Of a stretch of 64,000 nucleotides of DNA, positions 7,840-17,797 are shown one piece after another. The DNA is taken from positions 1 through 64,000 of the forward strand of contig NZ_LMTZ01000130.1 of the NCBI RefSeq assembly GCF_001456025.1, in the 5' to 3' direction. The notes below the pieces were generated by a model, which saw nothing but the letters and a program-made list of their open reading frames with translations, searched no databases and was not told the DNA's origin. Within the stretch, counting starts at the first letter, position 1, and each line of letters opens with the position of its first letter. This DNA is from Mastigocoleus testarum BC008. Its GTDB lineage: Bacteria > Cyanobacteriota > Cyanobacteriia > Cyanobacteriales > Nostocaceae. The position numbers were made by a program, and so were the translations under genes.

Positions 7840-10722
7840 ATGGGTTATTACAAAATTGGGCGGAGTGTTTTAGTTAGTTCGTTGGTGGTTTTGTCTGCTT
7901 CTTTTGTTCCTAAGTTGCCGATGGTTTTGATGACATCGGGGGTTTTAGCGCAGACGATGGATGCACGGACAGCGGAAGCGGATAGGTTGTTTCAACAAGG
8001 TAATCAGCACTTTAAAGCCAATCAACTTGAAGCAGCATTACAATGTTTTCAAAAAGCACTAATTATTTTTCGGGATATCAAAAACCGCAAAGGTGAAGCT
8101 ATGGTGTTAGCTAATTTGGGTTCGGTTTACTCTGTGTGGCAAGATTATCCAAAAGCGATTGATTACTACAAAAAATCTTTAACAATTGCACTGGAAATTA
8201 AAAACTCAGAATTAGAAGCAATAGTACAGCCAATGCTTGCAAAGGCGCAACTTAGAAGTAATCCCCAGAAACGAAAAGCTGATAGACTACACAACCAAGG
8301 CAAGCGACAGTACCGAAAAGGTCAATTGAAAGCTGCTTTATTATCTTGGAAGCAAGCATTGCAAATATACCGAAAAATTAAGGATCGTGCAGGTGAAGGT
8401 AGTGCACTGAATAATCTGGGACTTGCTTACAATTCTATAGGGGAGTATAAAATATCAATTGAGTTTTTCCAAGAAAGTTTAGTAATCGTAAAAGAACTTG
8501 GTAATCGCGCAGGTGTTGGTAGTACGCTGACGAATCTGGGAATTGCTTACGATAAACTAGGGAAGCATAAAAAAGCTATTGAGTATTACCAACAAAGCTT
8601 GGGAATTTTCAAAGATATTGGTTCTCATAAAGGTGAAAGTCGGGTCCTGACGAATCTGGGAATTGCTTACGGTTCTCTAGGAGACAATAAAAGAGCAATT
8701 GAGTTTTTCCAAAAAAGTTTAGTAATCGTAAAAGAACTTAGCGATCGCGCTGGTGAAGCTGCTACATTAGATAACCTCGGAGGTGCTTACAATTCCCTAG
8801 GAGACTATAGAAAAGCTATTGGCTTCGAGCAACAAAGTTTAGTAATCGCTAGAGAAATAGGCGATCGCGTTCGTGAGAGTAGTGCGCTGAGTGGTCTAGG
8901 AACTGCTTACTATTTCCTGAGAGACTATCGGAAAGCTATTGGTTTTTATCATGAAAGCTTAGCAATTGATAAAGAAATAGGTGATCGCGCAGGTCTTGGT
9001 AGTGGTTTTGGTCATTTAGGAAATGTTTACAACTCTCTAGGAGAATATCAAAACGCCATTGACTTCTATCAACAAAGTTTAGTAATCGCTAGAGAAATCG
9101 GCAACCACCCCGGTGAAGGTGCTTTGCTGACTAATATGGGACTTGTTTACAATTCCCTAGAAGACTATAAAAAAGCTATTGAATTACACAAACAAAGTTT
9201 AGTACTTTTCAAAAAAATCGGCGATCGCGATGCTGAAGGTAGTACCCTGAATAATCTGGGACTTGCTTTGTTCAAATCTAAGAATTTTGTAGAAGCCGAA
9301 AAAGTCTTAAAATATGGAGTTGAGGTTCGGAAGTCTCAGCGGAGTAGACTAGGAAACCAGAATAACTTAAAAATTTCCATTTTTGAGAAACAAGCAAACA
9401 TTTATAGTACCTTACAACAAGTACTAATCGCCCAAAATAAAACCAATGCAGCCTTAGAAGTTGCCGAAAGTGGACGCGCTAGAGCTTTTGTGGATTTAAT
9501 GACTAGTCGTCTCTCCCCTAATAGTGATATTTATTCCGCTACGGAACCAACTATTAACCAAATAAAACAAATTGCTAACGCACAAAATTCTACTTTAGTC
9601 CAATATTCAATTATTGGTGAAGAATTCAAAGTTGCGGGTAAAGGACAAACCAAAGAATCCAAACTCTACATTTGGGTAATCAAACCCACAGGTGAAGTCA
9701 CCTTCCGTAAAGCTGACTTAAAACCATTGTGGCAAAAAGAAAACACAACATTAGGTAAATTAGTTTCCACCACCCGTAAATCCTTGGGTGTTAGTGATGA
9801 TGAGCGCAATATTTTTGATGTCAAAGTCAAAAATCCCGTGAATGAAAAAATACAAAAGGAAAGCTTACAAAAACTCCATCAACTATTAGTTAAACCCATC
9901 GCTGACCTCTTACCAACTGACCCCAATCAACGCGTTACTTTCGTTCCTCAAGGTGATTTATTCCTGGTTCCCTTCCCTGCATTAATGGACTCTAAAGGTA
10001 AATACCTGATTGAAAAACACACCATTCTCACCGCACCCGCGATTCAAGTATTAGAATTAACTCGCCAACAACAAAAGCGCATCAAAACTTTACCAAAATC
10101 ATCTCGAAAAAATGCTCTGATAGTAGGCAATCCTACTATGCCGTCATTTAATACCAAGTATGGAGAGCCAGGAAAACAGTTACCATCTCTACCAGGAGCC
10201 AAACGAGAAGCGGAAGCTATTGCACCCCTATTTTATACCATAGCCTTGACTGGTGACGAAGCCACGGAAACCGCTATTAAAGCCAAACTTCCCCAAGCAG
10301 GATTAATTCATTTAGCTACCCACGGTTTATTTGATGGTTTCCAAGGATTACAAAGTTCCATTGCTCTTGCACCCTCTTCTCAAGATAATGGTCTTTTGAC
10401 TGCATCCGAAATCCTAGATATCAAACTTAATGCTGATTTAGTGGTATTGAGTGCTTGTAATACAGGTAGGGGTCGAATTACTGGTGATGGGGTAATTGGT
10501 TTATCTCGTTCGTTAATTAGTTCCGGAGTTCCCAGCGTTTTAGTTTCATTGTGGTCGGTACCAGATTCACCTACAGCATCATTAATGACGGATTTTTATC
10601 AAAACCTCAGCAAAAATCCTGATAAAGCTACTGCACTGCGACAAGCGATGTTGACGAGAATGAAACAGCATCCAAATCCTCGTGATTGGGCTGCTTTTAC
10701 TTTGATTGGGGAAGCGGAGTGA
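7840..10722 (+). CDS. TPR-CHAT cysteine peptidase
   Basis: The ATG at 7840 is preferred: GGGGAG lies 8 bases upstream and it opens a signal peptide ending near VLAQT. The ATG at 7822, overlapping the previous TGA, is the alternative. The protein has about 11 TPR units of 40 residues (two, then a linker LEAIVQPMLAKAQLRSN, then nine), the conserved pre-CHAT helices, and a complete CHAT domain with His in LIHLATHGLF and Cys in VVLSACNTGRG, ending in WAAFTLIGEAE. The last ~400 residues are nearly identical to the protein at 17798-20689, and the identity continues past the stop codon. It is likely exported, with the TPR part recruiting a target. It is cotranscribed with the His-less CHAT gene upstream. 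Confidence 0.88.
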   Translation: MGYYKIGRSVLVSSLVVLSASFVPKLPMVLMTSGVLAQTMDARTAEADRLFQQGNQHFKANQLEAALQCFQKALIIFRDIKNRKGEAMVLANLGSVYSVWQDYPKAIDYYKKSLTIALEIKNSELEAIVQPMLAKAQLRSNPQKRKADRLHNQGKRQYRKGQLKAALLSWKQALQIYRKIKDRAGEGSALNNLGLAYNSIGEYKISIEFFQESLVIVKELGNRAGVGSTLTNLGIAYDKLGKHKKAIEYYQQSLGIFKDIGSHKGESRVLTNLGIAYGSLGDNKRAIEFFQKSLVIVKELSDRAGEAATLDNLGGAYNSLGDYRKAIGFEQQSLVIAREIGDRVRESSALSGLGTAYYFLRDYRKAIGFYHESLAIDKEIGDRAGLGSGFGHLGNVYNSLGEYQNAIDFYQQSLVIAREIGNHPGEGALLTNMGLVYNSLEDYKKAIELHKQSLVLFKKIGDRDAEGSTLNNLGLALFKSKNFVEAEKVLKYGVEVRKSQRSRLGNQNNLKISIFEKQANIYSTLQQVLIAQNKTNAALEVAESGRARAFVDLMTSRLSPNSDIYSATEPTINQIKQIANAQNSTLVQYSIIGEEFKVAGKGQTKESKLYIWVIKPTGEVTFRKADLKPLWQKENTTLGKLVSTTRKSLGVSDDERNIFDVKVKNPVNEKIQKESLQKLHQLLVKPIADLLPTDPNQRVTFVPQGDLFLVPFPALMDSKGKYLIEKHTILTAPAIQVLELTRQQQKRIKTLPKSSRKNALIVGNPTMPSFNTKYGEPGKQLPSLPGAKREAEAIAPLFYTIALTGDEATETAIKAKLPQAGLIHLATHGLFDGFQGLQSSIALAPSSQDNGLLTASEILDIKLNADLVVLSACNTGRGRITGDGVIGLSRSLISSGVPSVLVSLWSVPDSPTASLMTDFYQNLSKNPDKATALRQAMLTRMKQHPNPRDWAAFTLIGEAE

Positions 10723-10845
10723 TTTTTTAATTAGCATTTATATTTGTCGTTAGGAAGAGAGGGGGTAGAAAATATTTTTTACTATATACCGTCAGGTGTT
10801 GGGTTGCGCTTCCTTAAACTAACCTATGAACTACTTAAGCCCTTA

Positions 10846-11196
10846 TTAAGAACCAAATTCAACGTCATCTAATTCTGATTCCTCGATTTCCGAAATACCT
10901 ACTAACGTAACAGGTGGAAGGTTGGGAAATTCAACAACAAGCTTTAAATTACCTCCCATCGCTGCAATATACTTCTGCAAAGTTGAAAGCATCAAATCAG
11001 TACGCTGTTCCAAACGAGAAATATTCCCTTGATCAACTTCTAACAGTTCAGCCATTTGTTTTTGAGTTAGCTTTCTAGCTTGTCGCAACTGCTGTCGAGT
11101 CATTTCTTCTGCAATCAGCCTTTGTGACTCTTCCTCAATTTTTTTTCGTCGTTCTGGTGACAATTCTTCTAATTTTTCTTTTAAAGTTTTACCCAT
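10846..11196 (-). CDS. XRE-family antitoxin (HigA-like)
   Basis: 116 aa. A charged N-terminal helix is followed by a helix-turn-helix (about residues 37-92: LTQKQMAELLEVDQGNISRLEQR) and a short acidic tail. This is the layout of HigA/XRE antitoxins that bind their own promoter and neutralise a RelE/ParE-like RNase. It begins 9 bases after the stop of the toxin remnant, in toxin-first order, as in HigBA modules. The antitoxin looks complete while the toxin has lost its front half, so it may now serve only as a DNA-binding regulator or be drifting. The acidic ending EIEESELDDVEF may be the toxin-contacting part (inference). Confidence 0.8.
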   Translation of the reverse strand: MGKTLKEKLEELSPERRKKIEEESQRLIAEEMTRQQLRQARKLTQKQMAELLEVDQGNISRLEQRTDLMLSTLQKYIAAMGGNLKLVVEFPNLPPVTLVGISEIEESELDDVEFGS

Positions 11197-11205
11197 AGCT
11201 TATTC

Positions 11206-11403
11206 TCACTTTTCGTCTTGTTGATTTTTCAGTTGGGTTAAATGTGTTTCAAATCTTTTATCAGCCGTTTTGATTAGTTGCTTATAAAAACGACTTTCAC
11301 TACCACCGGATTTATCTCCTGCCACTAACAATATTGCATCGCGTCTGGATTCAAATGCAAATGCAACACGCCAAACACCATTAGCTATCAAGCAAAGTCT
11401 CAC
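11206..11403 (-). pseudogene. RelE/ParE-family toxin, N-terminal half missing
   Basis: 65 codons remain, from a GTG at 11403. GVWRVAFAFESRRDAILLVAGDKSGG and FYKQLIKTADKRFETHL match the C-terminal half of RelE/ParE-type mRNA interferases, which are usually about 110-120 aa. Upstream the same frame is open for only six more codons before it meets the TAA of the TPR-CHAT gene at 11422-11424. The missing ~55 residues are therefore replaced by the end of that gene. No alternative start gives a full toxin. The fragment may be untranslated or inactive. The intact antitoxin follows 9 bases downstream. Confidence 0.75.
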
Positions 11404-11421
11404 AGCACCCTTGTATATTGA

Positions 11422-14400
11422 TTACTCCGCTTCTCCAACCAGGGTAAAAGCAGCCCAAGCTTTGGGATAATTAGGGTGTTTCTTCATTACCTTTAACATT
11501 GCTTGTCGTAAACCTTGGGCTTTATCAAGTTTCCTTTCATAGACATTGGTATAAAATTCTGTCATCAATTCAGCAGTGGCAGCATCGGGAACTTGCCATA
11601 ATGAAATCAGGACACTGGGAACTCCAGCAGAAATTAAGGAACGAGATAACCCAATTACTCCATCACCAGTAATCCTTCCTCTTCCAGTATCACAAGCACT
11701 AAGAACGACTAATTCCGCCTTTAATTTCATTTTATAATCAAAAACTTCACCCGCAGTTAACATTCCATCGCTACCACCTCCAGGTGCAAGCGCAATCCCA
11801 CTTTCTCTAGGTTGTACTTCGTTAAAGGTTCCGTGAGTAGCTAAATGAATTAACTTAGCTGATGGTAATTTTTGAGTAATTTTATATTCAGTAGCTTGGG
11901 AACCAATTAACGGTTTAACATTCAAAAGTTTGGCGATCGCCTTTGCTTCTTTTTCTGCACCACTCAGGGGTTCAAATCCTGGTGGCATTGGGCTAGGATT
12001 ACCTACAATTAGATATTCTCCGCTTTTATTAGCTAATTTTTGTCGTTGTTCGTTGGTTAATGCTAGTACTTGAATTGAAGGTGCGGTGAGAATAGTATGT
12101 TTTTCAATCAGGTATTTTCCATCAGCATCCATTAAAGCTGGGAAAGGTGCAAGAAATAAGTCTTGGTGGGGAATGAAAATAACGCGGGAATCGTCATATT
12201 TAGGTAAGAGTTGAGCGATGGGTTTAATTAGTAGTTGGTGGAGTTTTTGTAATTTTTCGGTTTGTTCTTGGGGATTGGCTAAAGGTTGTTTGACAATTGC
12301 TGAAAATTTACTTCTTACTCCCATAGATGCACGAGTGGTACTTACTAACTCGTTGAGAGGAATTTTTAAGGATTTCAGGTCAACTTTTTTGAATGCAACT
12401 TCACCCGTGGGTTTGATTACCCAAATGTAGAGTATTGATTCGTTAACTACAGAATATTCAACTAGTGTTGATTGTTGCTGTTTGGCTATTTTCTTAATAT
12501 CTGAAATGTTGGGAGATTTAATATCTATTTGACTGTCGGGGTTGAGGTTTCGTGTTAGTAAAAAGACTAATGCTCTGGCTCTACCGCGTTCAGATATTTC
12601 TAGTGCTTGGTCAATTTTATTTTGAGATACTAAAGCGTATTGTAACAATTTATAAGTATCATTCTGTTCTTCAAAAATTGTTACCTGCTGCTCATATGGT
12701 AACTTTTCTCTTAATGATTCCCAAAGTTTTATAGCGGTGAATAATTTTGTTTGTGCATCTAAATATTTACCTTGAAAAACATAATTTGCTCCAATACCGT
12801 TGAGAGTTCTACCTATCATCACTTTATCGCCTATTTGTTCGCTAATAGCGAAAGCTTGTCGATAATTATTTAATGCCTTTTGGTACTCTCCCTTCAGGTT
12901 GTAAACTTCTCCAATATTATGGAGACTTGTAGCTTTACCAGCTTTATCGCCGATTTTATGAGCAATTGTAAATGCTTGTTGATAATTATTTAATGCCTTT
13001 TGGTACTGCTCTAAAAACGTGTAAATGACTCCAATATTACTGAGAATTATACCTTCACCAAATTTATTGCCAATTTGTTGAGTGATATTTAAAGCTTGTT
13101 GATAATTATCTAATGCCTTTTGGTATTCTCCTTTACTCCGGTTAACTTGTCCAATATTGGTAAGAGTTGTACCTTTACCTGCTTTATCATCAATTTTTTG
13201 AGCAATAGTTAAAGCTTGTTGATAATTATCTAATGCCTTTTGATATTCTCCCAGTCTCCCATAAATTTTTCCAATATTGTTGAGAGTTCTACCTTCACCA
13301 AATTTATCATCAATTTTTTGAGCAATAGTTAAAGCTTGTTGTAAATACTCTAATGCGTTTTGGTATTCTCCCTGAGTGTCGTAAATTAGTCCAAAACCAT
13401 TGAGAACTCGAGCTTCATTTGCTTTATCGCCAATTTTTTGAGCAATGGTTAAAGCTTGTTGATAATAATTTAATCCTTTTTGGTACTCTCCCAGACTTCG
13501 GTAAACTCCCCCAATGTTGTTGATAGTTACACCTTCAACAGCTTTATAACCAATTTTTTGAGCAATGGTTAAAGCTTGTTGATAATAATTTAATCCTTTT
13601 TGGTACTCTCCCCAATTGTCGTAAAGTGTTCCAATATTATTGAGAGTTGTAGTTTCACTTGCTTTATCGCCAATTTTTTGAGCAATAGTTAAAGCTTTTT
13701 GAAAATTATCTAATCCTTTTTGGTACTCTCCTTGCTTGTTGTAAACTGTTCCAATATTATTGAGAGTTGTACCTTCACTTTCTTTATCATCAATTTGTTG
13801 AGCAATAGTTAAAGCTTTTTGATAATAATTTAATCCTTTTTTGTACTCTCCCCGATTGTTGTAAACTCCCCCAATACTATTGAGAGTTTTAGCTTCACCT
13901 ACTTTGTCATCAATTTTTCGGCGAATAGTTAAAGCTTGTTGATAATTATCTAAAGCCTTTTTATATTCTCCCTGCTTGTGGTAAACTATTCCAATATTGT
14001 TGAGAGTTGTGCCTTTAACAGCTTTATCATCAATTTGTTGAGCAATAGTTAAAGCTTGTTGATAATAATATAATGCTTTTTGATACTCTCCCAGAATCCA
14101 TAAATTTTCCCCAATGTGGTTGATAGTTACAGCTTCAATAACTTCATAGCCATTATTTTGAGCAATAGTTAAAGCTTTTTGATAATGATTTAATGCTTTT
14201 TGATACTCTCCCTGACTTTTGTAAACTCCCCCAATATTATTGAGAGTTGTAGCTTCACCATATTTATTACCAATTGTCTGAACAATGGTTAAAGCTTGTT
14301 GAAAATAATCTAATGCCTTTTGATTGTCTCTCAGATTCCAGTAAATTTCTCCAATATTATTGAGATTAGTACTTTTAAGAGCTACATAATCATTATTTTG

Positions 14401-15165
14401 AGTAATAGTTAAAGCTTTTTGATGATAATCTAATGCCTTTTGATAGTTTCCTATATTTCCGTAGACTGACCCAATATTATTAATAGTTGTAGCTTCTCCA
14501 TGTTTATCACCAATTGCTTGAACAATAGTTAAAGCTTGTTGAAAATAATCTAATGCCTTTTGATTGTTTCTCTGATTCCGATAAACTTCCCCAATGTTAT
14601 TTCTAATTTTACCTTCAAAAGGTGTTAGATTATTTTTTTGAACAATGGTTAAAGCTTGTTGAAAATAATCTAATGCCTTTTGATGCTGTCCTATATTGAC
14701 GTGGACTAACCCAATGTTATTTATAGTTGTAGCTTCAAGAGCTTCATGACTAATTTTTTGAGCAATAGTTAAAGCTTTTTGATAATTATCTAATGCCTTT
14801 TCATGTTCTCCCAAATTCCAGTAGGCTAAGCCAATACCATTAATGATCATAGCTTCAAAAGCTTTATCATCAATTTCTCTGGTAATGATTAATCCTTTCT
14901 CAAATAAATCCAAAGCTTGTTGATATTTACCTTGATTCGATAACTTCATTCCCTGTAGAATCAACCTAATTAATTCTTTTCGCTGTTCTTCCCTCCCCTG
15001 TGCTTGTGCTGTTAATGTAACCCTTTCCTCTACTTCCCCCACCCGCGAAAACGCCACATTCGGAGTAAATATCAACGAAAGCATTATTGTCATCACTGCA
15101 ATGCGATCGCGAAACATTGATAAATTGTCTTTCTTGTTTTTATCGTATTTGAGCTTATCCCGCAT
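11422..15165 (-). CDS. Giant TPR-CHAT cysteine peptidase with 19 TPRs
   Basis: 1247 aa. The ATG at 15165 has AAGGAG 7 bases upstream. A hydrophobic export segment (about residues 18-40, IAVMTIMLSLIFTPNVAF) is followed by 19 consecutive 40-residue TPR units of the pattern NNIGxVYxxxGEYQKALDYYQQALTIAQKI (about residues 65-830). The coding DNA keeps a 120-bp period over roughly 2.2 kb. Then come pre-CHAT helices (LEISERGRARALVFL) and a CHAT domain with His in LIHLATHGTF and Cys in VVLSACDTGRG, ending FTLVGEAE. It is predicted to be exported, with the array as a long superhelical recognition surface. A copy of the shared upstream element lies 25 bases before the ATG. The gene abuts a truncated toxin at its 3' end. 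Confidence 0.9.
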   Translation of the reverse strand: MRDKLKYDKNKKDNLSMFRDRIAVMTIMLSLIFTPNVAFSRVGEVEERVTLTAQAQGREEQRKELIRLILQGMKLSNQGKYQQALDLFEKGLIITREIDDKAFEAMIINGIGLAYWNLGEHEKALDNYQKALTIAQKISHEALEATTINNIGLVHVNIGQHQKALDYFQQALTIVQKNNLTPFEGKIRNNIGEVYRNQRNNQKALDYFQQALTIVQAIGDKHGEATTINNIGSVYGNIGNYQKALDYHQKALTITQNNDYVALKSTNLNNIGEIYWNLRDNQKALDYFQQALTIVQTIGNKYGEATTLNNIGGVYKSQGEYQKALNHYQKALTIAQNNGYEVIEAVTINHIGENLWILGEYQKALYYYQQALTIAQQIDDKAVKGTTLNNIGIVYHKQGEYKKALDNYQQALTIRRKIDDKVGEAKTLNSIGGVYNNRGEYKKGLNYYQKALTIAQQIDDKESEGTTLNNIGTVYNKQGEYQKGLDNFQKALTIAQKIGDKASETTTLNNIGTLYDNWGEYQKGLNYYQQALTIAQKIGYKAVEGVTINNIGGVYRSLGEYQKGLNYYQQALTIAQKIGDKANEARVLNGFGLIYDTQGEYQNALEYLQQALTIAQKIDDKFGEGRTLNNIGKIYGRLGEYQKALDNYQQALTIAQKIDDKAGKGTTLTNIGQVNRSKGEYQKALDNYQQALNITQQIGNKFGEGIILSNIGVIYTFLEQYQKALNNYQQAFTIAHKIGDKAGKATSLHNIGEVYNLKGEYQKALNNYRQAFAISEQIGDKVMIGRTLNGIGANYVFQGKYLDAQTKLFTAIKLWESLREKLPYEQQVTIFEEQNDTYKLLQYALVSQNKIDQALEISERGRARALVFLLTRNLNPDSQIDIKSPNISDIKKIAKQQQSTLVEYSVVNESILYIWVIKPTGEVAFKKVDLKSLKIPLNELVSTTRASMGVRSKFSAIVKQPLANPQEQTEKLQKLHQLLIKPIAQLLPKYDDSRVIFIPHQDLFLAPFPALMDADGKYLIEKHTILTAPSIQVLALTNEQRQKLANKSGEYLIVGNPSPMPPGFEPLSGAEKEAKAIAKLLNVKPLIGSQATEYKITQKLPSAKLIHLATHGTFNEVQPRESGIALAPGGGSDGMLTAGEVFDYKMKLKAELVVLSACDTGRGRITGDGVIGLSRSLISAGVPSVLISLWQVPDAATAELMTEFYTNVYERKLDKAQGLRQAMLKVMKKHPNYPKAWAAFTLVGEAE

Positions 15166-15190
15166 TTATCACTCCTTAACCATCTGTATA

Positions 15191-15228
15191 ATTATTCTTA
15201 TTTCTCAGTCATGATGAAACTATGCAAT
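15191..15228 (-). promoter_or_regulatory. Shared upstream element, copy 3 (giant TPR-CHAT gene)
   Basis: Read on the minus strand: TTGCATA, 15 bases (GTTTCATCATGACTG), AGAAATAAGAAT. It lies 25 bases upstream of the ATG at 15165. The inner TTCATCA and CTGAGAA also match the copies at 17735 and 20899. Confidence 0.65.
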
Positions 15229-15263
15229 TTTGACTTATGTCCTATGGACATGCCACGCTAATG
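15226..15263. repeat. Dispersed repeat with GTCCTAYGGAC core
   Basis: The segment reads AATTTTGACTTATGTCCTA, then TGGACATGCCACGCTAATGA. A near-identical copy is at 31484-31522 (TACGGACGCGCTGCGCTAATGA). The palindromic GTCC/GGAC core and GCGCTAA tail are of the type scattered between genes in Nostocales. It partly overlaps copy 3 of the shared element. Confidence 0.55.
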
Positions 15264-15285
15264 ACTTCCGCGAAGCGATTGACAA

Positions 15286-17499
15286 CTAACCCACCTCAAA
15301 AGATAAGGAAAGAGTCACCATTTGCTTAACTTCCATAGATTTTGATTTATCTTTGCTAGGAATAAGACCACCAGCACGTTCACTACTCAAATCACTCAAC
15401 AAATCGTCAATTGCTCCCACTTCTCCTTTTAAATCTATGGGTTGGCTTCTCAAACCTCTTTCTTTTGCTAGTGCTGACAATGTTTTTACAGCATTTTTCA
15501 AAGGTAAACGACTTGCAATTAATAAAGCTTCTCCAGAACCTTTTTTTAATGCTTTTAATTCCAGTTCTTTGGGATTACCAATTACCATTGTTTGACCTGC
15601 TACTAAGCGCATTGATTGTTCGTTAGCTGGCCATTGGTAGGGAAATATTAATATAATATCTCCTGTGGAATCAATGAGTAACATTGTAATATATAGACCA
15701 TGATTGGTGCGGTTAGTTACCTGAAATTCAAAAAGTTTATTTAGTGGTAAATTACCTGTTTTACTTTGCCTTAGCTGTCGCTGATTATTTGCACCTCTCA
15801 CCGTCGTAACTCTAGCAATTGGTTGTGATTTTTGTTCTACTAAATTCATCCCCATTTCCACATCTAACAGAGAAGAATTAGCATTTAAGGTTTTCTTGAG
15901 AATATGTATTGCTACTAATGATTTGAGTTTTGCTTCCCAGTTATCAATTACCTTTGTAACCGTTTCTCCTGGTTGGCTAAATAAAGATTTATCTAATGGT
16001 TGGAATCCTTGGGTAAATAATCCGATACTACCTACTTTGGGAATATCTTTTAATCCTTCTTGCTGAAATTGTCGGTGATGTTCCGCTGTCATTTTACCTA
16101 AAATATAATGCACTTCATCGGTATAAGGAATATTTCCCGAACCTGAATTAACAGCTTTGATGCGTTTGATTTTTGTTAAGGCTTTGGTGATATCTGCTAC
16201 TTCTCCAGCCAAGGAAGAATCAATTCCAATATGTAATTTTAAATCTGTGGGAATAGCGCGGCTAAATTCTTGTAATAACATTCCTACTTGGGGAGCTACT
16301 TTTAATTGTTCTTTCTCTACAATTGCTTTCCCAACCAATCCCTCACGGGATACCCCTTTAACTTTTCCTGCTGGTTTTCCTTGACTATCTAAAATATTCA
16401 AAACAGCACCTTTTTCAAAGCTGTCTAAACTTCCTCCTTCCCATCCTCCCAACCATAAAGTAACTTGATTCCCATTACTCTCTGTAATCACAGCATCAGT
16501 AGGTAGTGCTTTTTGATTGATAAAGTAAAATCCCTGGCTTTGATTACCATCTCCCAAAGGATATTGATTATATGATTTCAGAGTCGGAGAAATTTTAGCG
16601 ATCGCACTTTCAACATTACCGGAATTATGCCAGAGATATTGAGTCATCAGGTAAGTAAAAGCACCCGCAGAAAAACCGGAGAAGGGAGCATCTGCTGCTA
16701 GTTCATCCTTTTGAGCAGAAGCGATAACTACCCCTTTTGCAACTCCTTGACAGCGTTTTTGAGCTAGTTCCTGTTCCGACAAACCCAAATCCTTCATTAA
16801 ACGTTTTTGAAATTCGATTTCCTCCGTACTGGGACTAAAACCATCACCGGACACAGAACGGATGCGAAAATTCCCCCTAGTTCCACCACCAGAGAAACAA
16901 CTATCCAACACAGCGGTAACATTTTCTGTCTTCAACGCAGACATAAGTAAAAACAAAGTACGTCCCATGATATCGGTCACTCTTCCTTCTCCATCATCAC
17001 CGGGAACTAAAGTACTATTTAGTTCATTATTTCGGCAATTACGAACTGTTTCGCTAGTCTCAGAGAAACGAGAACCATGTCCGGAAAAATGGAAAACCAC
17101 TACATCCCCTGGTTTAGCTTGTTTAATTAAATGTTCTTCAAATGTAGTTAAAATATTTTTGCGAGTAGGTTGTTTATCGGTAGATTCATCGCTAGTGAGT
17201 TTAATAATATCGTTGGGATTAAAACCAAAACGGTGAATTAACAGTTGTTCCTGCAAATCTACATCAGTGGTACACCCTTCGAGATTAGTAAATCTTTCGC
17301 TATTGGGATAATTATTCACCCCCACCAGCAGCGCTAACTTACACGGAGTATCCTTTGCTAATACTTGAGCATAGCGGTTGCTTTTACTGATGATATCAAA
17401 TTGGCTCAGAGCTAGGGTGGCGAAAGTGGAGCCAGCGAATTGTAAGAAATGACGACGTTTGATAGTAGACATGGTTGGGGAATTTAAACTGTCAGCCAT
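15286..17499 (-). CDS. Caspase-like (p20) peptidase with Tat signal and DUF4384
   Basis: 737 aa. The ATG at 17499 has GAAGGAG 6 bases upstream. A twin-arginine export signal (KRRHFLQFAGSTFATLALS, residues 14-32) precedes a caspase p20 domain (about 52-330) with His141 in FHFSGHGS and Cys201 in VLDSCFSGG, so the dyad is intact. A long middle region is followed by a C-terminal DUF4384-like domain (LYITMLLIDSTGDIILIFPYQW). Orthocaspases cleave after Arg or Lys; specificity here is an inference from the family. The folded, cofactor-less enzyme would be exported through Tat. It is 40-50% similar by eye to the second caspase at 23693. It is divergent from the TPR-CHAT gene at 17798, each with its own copy of the shared element. 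Confidence 0.9.
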   Translation of the reverse strand: MADSLNSPTMSTIKRRHFLQFAGSTFATLALSQFDIISKSNRYAQVLAKDTPCKLALLVGVNNYPNSERFTNLEGCTTDVDLQEQLLIHRFGFNPNDIIKLTSDESTDKQPTRKNILTTFEEHLIKQAKPGDVVVFHFSGHGSRFSETSETVRNCRNNELNSTLVPGDDGEGRVTDIMGRTLFLLMSALKTENVTAVLDSCFSGGGTRGNFRIRSVSGDGFSPSTEEIEFQKRLMKDLGLSEQELAQKRCQGVAKGVVIASAQKDELAADAPFSGFSAGAFTYLMTQYLWHNSGNVESAIAKISPTLKSYNQYPLGDGNQSQGFYFINQKALPTDAVITESNGNQVTLWLGGWEGGSLDSFEKGAVLNILDSQGKPAGKVKGVSREGLVGKAIVEKEQLKVAPQVGMLLQEFSRAIPTDLKLHIGIDSSLAGEVADITKALTKIKRIKAVNSGSGNIPYTDEVHYILGKMTAEHHRQFQQEGLKDIPKVGSIGLFTQGFQPLDKSLFSQPGETVTKVIDNWEAKLKSLVAIHILKKTLNANSSLLDVEMGMNLVEQKSQPIARVTTVRGANNQRQLRQSKTGNLPLNKLFEFQVTNRTNHGLYITMLLIDSTGDIILIFPYQWPANEQSMRLVAGQTMVIGNPKELELKALKKGSGEALLIASRLPLKNAVKTLSALAKERGLRSQPIDLKGEVGAIDDLLSDLSSERAGGLIPSKDKSKSMEVKQMVTLSLSFEVG

Positions 17500-17524
17500 T
17501 GGTTACTCCTTCAGCGTATTGGTA

Positions 17525-17562
17525 ATTATTTTTATCTCTGGCTAAACGGAGGTTATGCAGTT
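17525..17562 (-). promoter_or_regulatory. Shared upstream element, copy 4 (caspase gene)
   Basis: On the minus strand: AACTGCATA, 14 bases, then AGAGATAAAAATAAT, 25 bases before the caspase ATG at 17499. The AACTGCATA and the AT-rich tail match the copy before the second caspase gene. Confidence 0.65.
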
Positions 17563-17734
17563 GTTGTGCTTCAATTATGATTCCTAAATTCAGTAATTAT
17601 GCTGATTTTTTTGTAAAGATATAGTGAATTGTAACGATTTGGTAGATTAAATGCCAGAAATTAAGTTTATTCTGGTACAAAACATTTTAAAGCATTGATT
17701 TTAGGTCTTAAATCCTGGGTAAAGAACACCCATT

Positions 17735-17770
17735 TCTGCATAGGTTCATCAGCCATGAGAGATATGTAAA
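17735..17770 (+). promoter_or_regulatory. Shared upstream element, copy 5 (TPR-CHAT gene)
   Basis: TCTGCATA, 15 bases (GGTTCATCAGCCATG), AGAGATATGTAAA, 27 bases before the ATG at 17798. Copies 4 and 5 are divergent within the 298-bp spacer; nothing else is recognised between them. Confidence 0.6.
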
Positions 17771-17797
17771 AACAGTAAGTTGAGATTATTCAGTATC

